Part shown: piece after piece, positions 1 through 6,478 of the stretch
Position numbering within the stretch: position 1 is the first letter of the stretch
Layout of the letters: every line of letters starts with the position of its first letter
DNA from: JBFKOL01 sp041628815
Lineage (GTDB): Bacteria > Bacteroidota > Bacteroidia > Chitinophagales > Saprospiraceae
Length of the DNA: 12,539 bases
NCBI GenBank assembly: GCA_041628815.1
Contig: JBFKOL010000101.1
Span: 1-12,539 of the forward strand
Direction: 5' to 3'
Made by a program: the position numbers and the translations under genes
The notes under the pieces: generated by a model
What the model was told of the DNA's origin: nothing
The model's input: the letters and a program-made list of their open reading frames with translations, nothing else
Database searches by the model: none

Positions 1-1611
1 ATGCTGATGGACGAAGAAGGCATTCGAAAGCCGGGAGGAGAAAACTATGACTTAGATGTTGATGGGCTCAAGGTTTATACGACCATTGATACCAGATACC
101 AGCGACATGCCGAAAAGGCCATGCTTGACCATATGCGTACTCTTCAGAAAACATTTCTTGAACATCGCAAAAACAGCGATCCATGGACATATCAGCGAGA
201 AGAAACCTCCCGGGAGGTGCGGGATGCCACGCTAAAAGGCCTTGTAGAACAAACTGAACGATATGAGAAATTGAGAAGACGTTACCTTTCTGAGCCGATC
301 GAAGAACTGGTCTCGCAAATTGAAGGTGCCAGATTTTATAACATCGATATACGCAGGTGCCTCCAGGCTGAAAAGGATAGTCGCTATCTGGATGGCCTAA
401 GAGAGCAGGGCATGATCTCTATGGATCAAAAGAACATCTATACTGAAGTCCTGAACCATCGCGATTGGTTGCGCCTTAAAAAAGCCTGGCAGGATCTTGA
501 GGCAGCCACGGAAAAATCCTTTCGCGAGCCATGCCGAATGGAGGTCTTTACCTATGATGGTCCGGCCATGATGGAGATGAGTCCGCTTGACTCTATAAAA
601 TACATGGCCATGCACCTTCAGCTTGGATCCTTAGGGATGGATCCCAAGAATGGACATATTAAGTATTGGGTTGGGGGCATCGACTACAGGCACTGGAAGT
701 ATGATCATGTCACCTCCAATCGCCAGGTAGGATCAACCTTCAAACCCTTTGTCTATACAGCTGCCATCCAAAGTGCTTATTCTCCTTGTTTTCCTGTCCA
801 GGACATCCAATACACCATTCCTGCCGCCGACAGGAATTTTGGTTTAATGGAGAGTTGGTCACCAAAAAATTCACGAGGAGAATTCAGTGGTGAAGAGGTG
901 ACGCTTAAAGAAGGACTCAGGCAGTCTCTCAACTCTGTATCTGTTTGGCTGATGATCAATTTGGAATCTGTGAATAAGGTGGCCGATGTGGCTGAAAGGA
1001 TGGGCATAAGCCGTGATAAAATTCCACCTTTCCCATCCATTGCACTGGGCACCCCAGATCTGTCGGTGTATGAAATGACTGCAGCCTATTCTACTTTTGC
1101 CAACAATGGTATCTATAGTCAACCTGTTTTCATCGATCGCATCGAAGACAGAAGCGGAATGACCATATATCAAAGTAAGCCGTCACAAAAAGATGCAATA
1201 AGTCCCACACATAATTATGCCATGGTTGACATGTTGCGCTACGCCGGGTCAAGCATCAGCCATGAGATCAAATCTGACTTTGGTGGTAAAACGGGTACCA
1301 CCAATGATCATGTTGACGGCTGGTTCATGGGCATCACTCCACACCTTGTGTCCGGGACCTGGGTAGGTGGAGACTATCCGTGGATAAGATTCCTTCATAT
1401 TGGCCTTGGCCAGGGTGCCGTAATGGCCAGACCCTTCTTCGTCCATCTTATGAAGGCCATCGAGTCGGATCCGGAAATAAATTTAGACCTGACAGCTACT
1501 TTCCCAATACCCCAGGATATGGATATAGAACTCGACTGTGAAAAATACAAAGCCCTGCGCATTAAAAAATTGAGAGAAGATGAATTGCACGATGAATTCA
1601 ATGAAATGTAA
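1..1611 (+). CDS. Penicillin-binding protein 1A, transpeptidase half (5' truncated by window edge)
   Basis: Class A PBP, which cross-links peptidoglycan peptides in the periplasm as an inner-membrane-anchored enzyme. Only the C-terminal part is present. Residue numbers here count from base 1. The penicillin-binding motifs are all intact: STFK at 245-248 with the acylated Ser245, SLN at 309-311, and KTGT at 430-433. The transpeptidase module opens at DGLKVYTTID (from about residue 21), followed by a roughly 200-residue charged linker before STFK, as is usual in Bacteroidota PBP1A. The ATG at base 1 is not a believable start. The equivalent DGLKIYTTID of the next gene lies at residue 334, so about 310 residues holding the membrane anchor and glycosyltransferase (GT51) domain should lie upstream of the window. 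The end is acidic (DELHDEF) and resembles the tail of the downstream paralogue, which starts 70 nt later. The family call is firm; the exact symbol (mrcA/ponA type) is not. Confidence 0.93.
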   Translation: MLMDEEGIRKPGGENYDLDVDGLKVYTTIDTRYQRHAEKAMLDHMRTLQKTFLEHRKNSDPWTYQREETSREVRDATLKGLVEQTERYEKLRRRYLSEPIEELVSQIEGARFYNIDIRRCLQAEKDSRYLDGLREQGMISMDQKNIYTEVLNHRDWLRLKKAWQDLEAATEKSFREPCRMEVFTYDGPAMMEMSPLDSIKYMAMHLQLGSLGMDPKNGHIKYWVGGIDYRHWKYDHVTSNRQVGSTFKPFVYTAAIQSAYSPCFPVQDIQYTIPAADRNFGLMESWSPKNSRGEFSGEEVTLKEGLRQSLNSVSVWLMINLESVNKVADVAERMGISRDKIPPFPSIALGTPDLSVYEMTAAYSTFANNGIYSQPVFIDRIEDRSGMTIYQSKPSQKDAISPTHNYAMVDMLRYAGSSISHEIKSDFGGKTGTTNDHVDGWFMGITPHLVSGTWVGGDYPWIRFLHIGLGQGAVMARPFFVHLMKAIESDPEINLDLTATFPIPQDMDIELDCEKYKALRIKKLREDELHDEFNEM

Positions 1612-1669
1612 CCATCGAATGTTAACCCCGCTTTTTTTCTTTCAGGTGCTCCTAGTCGCGGTTCTTGTT

Positions 1670-1677
1670 TAATTTTG
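1670..1677 (+). promoter_or_regulatory. Possible Bacteroidota -7 box before the second PBP gene
   Basis: TAATTTTG matches the Bacteroidota -7 consensus TAnnTTTG at every defined position. No convincing TTG/TTTG -33 element is found 17-23 bases upstream. The box sits only four bases before the ATG at 1682, which would place the transcript start at about the start codon. It may be a coincidence in AT-rich spacer, with the gene simply read through from the upstream PBP gene. Confidence 0.2.
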
Positions 1678-1681
1678 CCGT

Positions 1682-4315
1682 ATGGCAATGTCGATAAAGA
1701 CTGTCCTTTCCAGTTTGCGAAGACGCAGTAAGGCTGTCTGGCACAATCCTAAATCCAAGATTTACCTCAAATGGATTGCTATGTCTCTTTGGGTCCTTAC
1801 CCTGGCAGGCTTTCTTACCGGGTTGATCGTAATGGTCGTTGTGGCAAACTCGGATCTTCCGGATTTTGAAGATCTGGAAAATCCGCAATACGACCTCGCT
1901 TCCGTCATCTATGATACACAAGGAATTCCATTTGGGAAATACTATATTGAAAACAGGGAATTCGTGCCTTTCGAGGACTTATCCCCAAACGTGGTGAACG
2001 CCTTGCTGAGTGTTGAAGACGTGCGGTATTTTAAACATGCCGGTATTGATGCTAAAGCACTTCTGCGCGTTGCATTCAAGTCAGTCCTGCTTCAGAGAGA
2101 GTCTTCAGGAGGAGGAAGCACAATCACGCAGCAGCTTGCCAAACTCCTTTTCAAACGTCCAAGTCTTTCTGGTAAAAGTCGCTTCAACAGGATGGTCACT
2201 TTGGCAACCACTAAGTTCAAGGAATGGATAACCGCGGTTAAGCTGGAAAAGAGATATACCAAGGAAGAGATCGTTGCCATGTACCTGTCTAAGTTTGAAT
2301 TCATCAACGGTGCTCACGGCATTCAGTCTGCGGCAAAGATCTATTTTGACAAGGATCAGTCGGATCTGGATATCGTGGAGGCGGCGACCCTGGTAGGTAT
2401 GCTCAAGAACCCGGCATTGTACAATCCGGTACGCTTTCCTGAAAAGTCACGGGGCCGCCGGAATGTAGTTCTTTTGATGCTTCATGAAAATGATCATATT
2501 ACCCGGGCTGACAGGGACAGCATGTGGACACTGCCGGTTGATATGACCCGTTTTAGAAGAAGCTCTCAAAGTGAAGGACTCGCTCCTTATTTTAGAAGTG
2601 AACTCACCAAATACCTGAGAGACCTGCTGTTACAGGATCAGTACATGGATCCAGACGGCGAAGTCTATGACATCTACCGAGATGGCTTAAAAATTTATAC
2701 AACCATTGATGTCCGCTACCAGGAGTTGGCGGAAGCTGCAGTTCTTAGACATATGGCCGATATCCAATCGCGTTATTGGCGCGTATGGCGGGGTATGGAC
2801 CCCATCTCTTTCGAGGCTAATGGAGAACAGCGCCGTTTGCGTTTGCAAAGCATAGAGCGAAGGATCCGTGATTCTGACTTCTATCGCGGTTTGTATGAGA
2901 AGTATTTTGGGAAATTGAGTGAAGAAAGCGTTGATCAATTCGGTATTGAGCTTCGAGAACCTACAGTCAGGAGGCTGATGGAAAGCGAACAATATCTTTC
3001 GGAAATACCAGCGGACAAGAAACCTTCTTTCCAAAGAATGATGGATGGATCATTCTGGGACAGGGTAACTGCCGCCTGGGAAAGATTTAATTTCGACCTG
3101 GATAACGAGATGGCAGAGGAAATCGAAGATGTCATCTTCGCCTACAACGAACAAGGAGAAGAGATCAAAAAGATGTCCAGAAGAGATTCGGTAATTCATC
3201 TGATGAGGCATCTACAGGCTGGACTTCTTTCCGTAGACCCAACCACTGGTCAGATAAAGGCATGGGTGGGTGGCATAGGCCACAAATATTTTAAGTATGA
3301 TCACGTGACCATGCGCCGACAGGTGGGATCTACCATTAAACCCTTTGTTTATGCCACGGCTATGGCGGTCCAGGGTATTCCTCCATGCCAGGAATTTAGC
3401 GATGTACAATATACCATTGCACCGGGTGATGCAGATTTTAATGTTGACGCTGAGTGGTCACCATCCAATGCCAATGGTCTTTTTACGAAAAATAAATACA
3501 ACCTTTACCAGGGTCTTCTCTATTCAAAGAACTCAATCACGGTGAGGATAGTCAAGGAAATGGGTACTGTCGAACCTATCAGGGATCTTTTGCACAACGT
3601 GGGTATTGACAAGTACGACAGACTTCCCGGTGGAAGGCTGGTAGTACCTGAAGTTCCCTCTTTGTGTCTGGGATCTGTCGACCTTTCACTCATAGAAATG
3701 GTAGGAGGATATACCACGTTTGCGAATAATGGTGTTTTTTCCAAACCTTACTTCATAGAGCGCATCGAGGATAAGAACGGCCGGGTCATATACCAGGGTT
3801 CGGTCAACCAGAAACGGGCCATCAATCCGCTTTACAATGCGGTGATGGTCGACATGTTGCGCAACAATACCGGTGGGCGATTTGGTTTGGGTCTCAAAAG
3901 TGATAACGGCGGAAAAACCGGGACGACCAATGATTACGCAGATGGATGGTTCATCGGTGTCACTCCAAAGCTGGTCACAGGAATCTGGGTAGGTGGTGAC
4001 GAGAAATGGGTACGATTTTTTACTTTGGATGATGGTCAGGGTTTTGTCATGGCACGACCTATTTTTCAGTATTATATGCAGGCTGTAGAAGGTGATGAGG
4101 AGATTGCTTTCGATACCGACATACAGTTTCCCGAACCACCACCCGGTTATCAGAATCTGGTGGATTGTACCAGATACAAACAGGAAGATCCGGATGAAGA
4201 AAGAGCAGAGCGAATGCAGGAAAAGCTGGACCTAGATGAATTTGTAGATGATGAATTCAGCGATGAATTTGAACAAATTGAAACGGATAGAGATACCCTT
4301 ATACGATTACACTGA
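1682..4315 (+). CDS. Bifunctional penicillin-binding protein 1A (glycosyltransferase/transpeptidase)
   Basis: Complete 877-residue class A PBP that polymerises lipid II into glycan strands and cross-links them on the periplasmic face of the inner membrane. A basic N-terminus (RRRSK) precedes one membrane anchor at about 34-56. The GT51 domain (about 75-260) shows the catalytic Glu112 in the EDVRYFKHAG motif, GGGSTITQQ at 143-151, and the second catalytic Glu181 in KFKE. It also has YLSKFEF...GIQSAAKIYF, with Ser where YLN is usual. The transpeptidase domain starts at DGLKIYTTID (334) and, after a long charged linker, has STIK at 550-553, SKN at 615-617 and KTGT at 745-748. All catalytic residues are present. 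The last 45 residues are strongly acidic with repeated DE(F) steps. The start at 1682 gives a normal anchor; ATG 1688 is an alternative. It lies in tandem with a paralogue and 12 nt before a small membrane protein, so they probably form one operon. Confidence 0.96.
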   Translation: MAMSIKTVLSSLRRRSKAVWHNPKSKIYLKWIAMSLWVLTLAGFLTGLIVMVVVANSDLPDFEDLENPQYDLASVIYDTQGIPFGKYYIENREFVPFEDLSPNVVNALLSVEDVRYFKHAGIDAKALLRVAFKSVLLQRESSGGGSTITQQLAKLLFKRPSLSGKSRFNRMVTLATTKFKEWITAVKLEKRYTKEEIVAMYLSKFEFINGAHGIQSAAKIYFDKDQSDLDIVEAATLVGMLKNPALYNPVRFPEKSRGRRNVVLLMLHENDHITRADRDSMWTLPVDMTRFRRSSQSEGLAPYFRSELTKYLRDLLLQDQYMDPDGEVYDIYRDGLKIYTTIDVRYQELAEAAVLRHMADIQSRYWRVWRGMDPISFEANGEQRRLRLQSIERRIRDSDFYRGLYEKYFGKLSEESVDQFGIELREPTVRRLMESEQYLSEIPADKKPSFQRMMDGSFWDRVTAAWERFNFDLDNEMAEEIEDVIFAYNEQGEEIKKMSRRDSVIHLMRHLQAGLLSVDPTTGQIKAWVGGIGHKYFKYDHVTMRRQVGSTIKPFVYATAMAVQGIPPCQEFSDVQYTIAPGDADFNVDAEWSPSNANGLFTKNKYNLYQGLLYSKNSITVRIVKEMGTVEPIRDLLHNVGIDKYDRLPGGRLVVPEVPSLCLGSVDLSLIEMVGGYTTFANNGVFSKPYFIERIEDKNGRVIYQGSVNQKRAINPLYNAVMVDMLRNNTGGRFGLGLKSDNGGKTGTTNDYADGWFIGVTPKLVTGIWVGGDEKWVRFFTLDDGQGFVMARPIFQYYMQAVEGDEEIAFDTDIQFPEPPPGYQNLVDCTRYKQEDPDEERAERMQEKLDLDEFVDDEFSDEFEQIETDRDTLIRLH

Positions 4316-4327
4316 AACTATATAAGA

Positions 4328-4678
4328 ATGAAAGCACATCAAGCAAACTTATTCAACTCGATCACCCTTATTGTTATCGGTGCCTGGGGGGCTGCTGCCA
4401 CAAGCCTCAATTCTATGACCGCACTTATCCCGGTAGTAGGCGGCATACTGCTGCTTCTTTGTCAAAATGGCGTCAAGAACGAAAACAAAACCATAGCACA
4501 CATCGCCGTGGTGTTGACGTTGATTCTTGTGGTTGGACTGGTTAAACCTTTTTCATCAGCATTGTCAGATGGAGACAACCTTGGTGCCCTTCGGACAGGA
4601 GTGATGATCCTCACCGGCCTTCTGGCACTTGGCGCTTTTATTAAAAGCTTTATAGATGCCCGCAAGGTGCAATCCTGA
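4328..4678 (+). CDS. Small conserved-looking multi-pass membrane protein, unknown function
   Basis: A 116-residue hydrophobic protein with about four membrane helices by eye (roughly residues 9-26, 30-46, 56-75 and 88-108). The start is MKAHQANLFNS, there is a short polar loop NGVKNENK between helices 2 and 3, and a positively charged end (KSFIDARK). There is no signal peptide, catalytic motif or Cys pair. The sequence looks like a type of small uncharacterised inner-membrane protein I associate with Bacteroidota, but I cannot name a family or function. It begins 12 nt after the PBP1A stop on the same strand, so co-transcription with the PBP genes is likely. A role near envelope synthesis is only guilt by association. 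Confidence 0.8.
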   Translation: MKAHQANLFNSITLIVIGAWGAAATSLNSMTALIPVVGGILLLLCQNGVKNENKTIAHIAVVLTLILVVGLVKPFSSALSDGDNLGALRTGVMILTGLLALGAFIKSFIDARKVQS

Positions 4679-4723
4679 TGACGCGGTAAGTGCTCTCTGG
4701 ACGATGGCAATAAAGATGAGGAC

Positions 4724-4746
4724 ATGACAGTTTTCTTTGATGTCAT
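4724..4746 (+). other. Short inverted repeat between the membrane-protein and type B cargo genes
   Basis: ATGACA at 4724-4729 and TGTCAT at 4741-4746 are perfect reverse complements separated by 11 bases. They lie in the 78-nt gap that divides the PBP cluster from the secreted-protein genes. A 6-bp, AT-leaning stem without a following T-run is too weak to be called an intrinsic terminator. It could be a protein-binding site or chance. The gap also contains TTTCTTTG (4732-4739), a 7-of-8 match counting free positions to TAnnTTTG, without a visible -33 partner. Confidence 0.2.
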
Positions 4747-4756
4747 TCCGTGACCT

Positions 4757-6418
4757 ATGAAATGTCTTTGGTATGTCCTATCGATAGTGTCTATTTCCTT
4801 CCTTACACATGTTTCATGGGCACAAAAAAGCTATGACCTTAGATTCCGGTTGGCAACACTTGATACGATAGCCCGAACCGGATGTTTCGATTTAGAGTTG
4901 CGTAACAGTGGTGAAGAAGAATGGATACTTTCCAACTACAACATTGCCATATTTTACGATACAAGTGCAGCCTGTTTTAACGATTTTTCCCTCCTTCTTG
5001 ATCCGGGTATTTACGATCCAAACATCACCAATATTGAAACCAGTGCCATAGGAACACCACTTCCCTATGAAGCCAGCCTCGGATTCATACGAGCAGGCCT
5101 GGCAGCTAATATGGCAGGTGTCGTCATGGATACCGCCGGTACATGGTTGCCTACCATTAGGATTTGCTTTGACCTAAAACTGCAACCAATCACCTCTCCC
5201 AATACGAGCTTCCAGGTAAATTTCAACTCTTCCTCCTTGCAACCTTCTCTCGGAGTGCCTCCAAACATAGTCCAGGAATGGAATCCCGGCGCATTTATTT
5301 CGGATGTTATGGCCGGGCAGGTATTCGATAATTTACCTGCTCCTACCTTGAGCTCTTCATTTGTCGTAGAAGAAAATACCACATCACTTTGTTCTGATGG
5401 CATTGACAACGACGAAGACGGGCTGATCGACTGTGAAGACACTGACGGATGTTCGGCGGGAAATCCTTCTATCAATGTAATCTTGCCAGATTGCGATGGT
5501 TCCTCAGGGAGGATCAGGATCAACGCATCCGGTCCGTCGCTGAGCTATAGCATAGATGGAGGAATTTCTTTTGTTACAGACAGCATATTTGATGATCTAA
5601 CCCCGGGCAATTTCGACATCGTCGTTAGAAGATTCAATATTGTCGACTGTCAATTCACATCCCCCGTGATGCTTCCGGCTCCGGATTGTTTGGAGGATAC
5701 CGACGATATTTGTTCAGATGGCATCGATAATGATGGCGATGGTTTGGTGGATTGTGACGATCCGGACTGTCAGCCCATGATCGATGCAGTGGAAATTTTG
5801 CCACCAGAGAATTGTCCGGATCTCAACGATGGTTCCATCATACCCCAATCCTTGGATCTGTCGTCTGAAATCAGCATTGACAATGGGGTAAGCTATATTC
5901 CTTTTGACTCAATAACGGGAATAGGTCAGGGTATATACAATCTGGTTATAAGAAATCCGAAAACTGGCTGCCGGACTTCCTTTACAGACAATCCTATCGA
6001 GTTAATAGCTGTTGTGTCATGTATTGAAACAGGGCAGGCGTGCCGCGACAACATAGATAATGACGGTGATGGATTGGTTGATTGTCAGGATGGAGATTGT
6101 GCAGGTGAACAAAACTGTATGACACCGGGCACCTTTTATTTTCCAAACGCTTTTGTCCCTGAAGGACAAACCAATAATCGTTTTGGAATGTATACGCCGG
6201 CTGACGAACCAATAACCATTCTTCGGCTGACTGTTTTCAATCGGTGGGGTGGGCAGGTGTATTCAGTTGTGAATGTCCTTTCTTCGGATCCGGGTCACCG
6301 GTGGGACGGCAGGGAACAAGGCACTGCTGTGCCTACAGGCGTTTACGTTTACCAATGCGTTTATCGAGAAAATGGTGTCGAAAAGACATCGTACGGGAGT
6401 GTGACCGTCATTAATTGA
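4757..6418 (+). CDS. Secreted modular surface protein with Asp-rich repeats, SprB-like modules and T9SS type B sorting domain
   Basis: A 553-residue exported protein. The signal peptide is residues 1-22 (hydrophobic core, cleavage likely after VSWA, before Gln23). An N-terminal beta-rich domain (about 23-205) has no confident family match. Three copies of a Cys/Asp motif built on IDNDxDGLxDC follow at 212-232, 319-338 and 429-448. They resemble Ca-binding thrombospondin-3-type or EF-like loops, with paired Cys. Between the copies are two modules of about 86-90 residues (233-318 and 339-428) with the YSIDGG...FDDLTPGNFDIVV pattern of SprB-like repeats. Residues 455-553 (FYFPNAFVP ... FNRWGGQVY ... 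WDG ... PTGVYVY) form the gliding-motility-associated C-terminal domain, i.e. type B T9SS sorting signal. This predicts export through the outer membrane and surface attachment or release. There is no enzyme motif, so an adhesive or structural role is inference. A second T9SS cargo gene follows about 60 nt downstream. Confidence 0.9.
   Translation: MKCLWYVLSIVSISFLTHVSWAQKSYDLRFRLATLDTIARTGCFDLELRNSGEEEWILSNYNIAIFYDTSAACFNDFSLLLDPGIYDPNITNIETSAIGTPLPYEASLGFIRAGLAANMAGVVMDTAGTWLPTIRICFDLKLQPITSPNTSFQVNFNSSSLQPSLGVPPNIVQEWNPGAFISDVMAGQVFDNLPAPTLSSSFVVEENTTSLCSDGIDNDEDGLIDCEDTDGCSAGNPSINVILPDCDGSSGRIRINASGPSLSYSIDGGISFVTDSIFDDLTPGNFDIVVRRFNIVDCQFTSPVMLPAPDCLEDTDDICSDGIDNDGDGLVDCDDPDCQPMIDAVEILPPENCPDLNDGSIIPQSLDLSSEISIDNGVSYIPFDSITGIGQGIYNLVIRNPKTGCRTSFTDNPIELIAVVSCIETGQACRDNIDNDGDGLVDCQDGDCAGEQNCMTPGTFYFPNAFVPEGQTNNRFGMYTPADEPITILRLTVFNRWGGQVYSVVNVLSSDPGHRWDGREQGTAVPTGVYVYQCVYRENGVEKTSYGSVTVIN
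5390..6100 (+). repeat. Three in-frame Cys/Asp-rich repeats alternating with SprB-like modules
   Basis: The 20-21 residue motif CxDxIDNDxDGLxDC...C is encoded at 5390-5452, 5711-5770 and 6041-6100, so the periods are 321 and 330 bases. The Asp/Asn spacing DxDNDxDG suits Ca2+ coordination, and the three Cys per copy suit disulfides outside the cell. The interleaved modules are similar in length but diverged in sequence, which indicates old module duplication and not a recent DNA tandem repeat. Confidence 0.85.
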
Positions 6419-6478
6419 TAAGACGCCCGACCATTGTCCTACAGTTTTTCTATTTTGACCTTTTATCGTAACCGCAGA

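Noticed and set aside
1..3. ATG at base 1 as the true start of the first PBP
   Set aside because: Alignment with the neighbouring paralogue shows about 310 residues missing, so this Met is internal and the gene begins before the window.
1612..1681. Possible terminator between the PBP genes (T-run at 1632-1638)
   Set aside because: The T-run is not preceded by a stable GC-rich hairpin; only a bulged AACC..CGC/GCGGTT pairing with a long loop can be drawn.
6434..6478. Extended TTG start for the protease gene
   Set aside because: It adds MSYSFSILTFYRNRR before a complete signal peptide; ATG 6479 gives the standard signal-peptide layout, and the upstream bases hold a TATTTTG promoter-like element instead.
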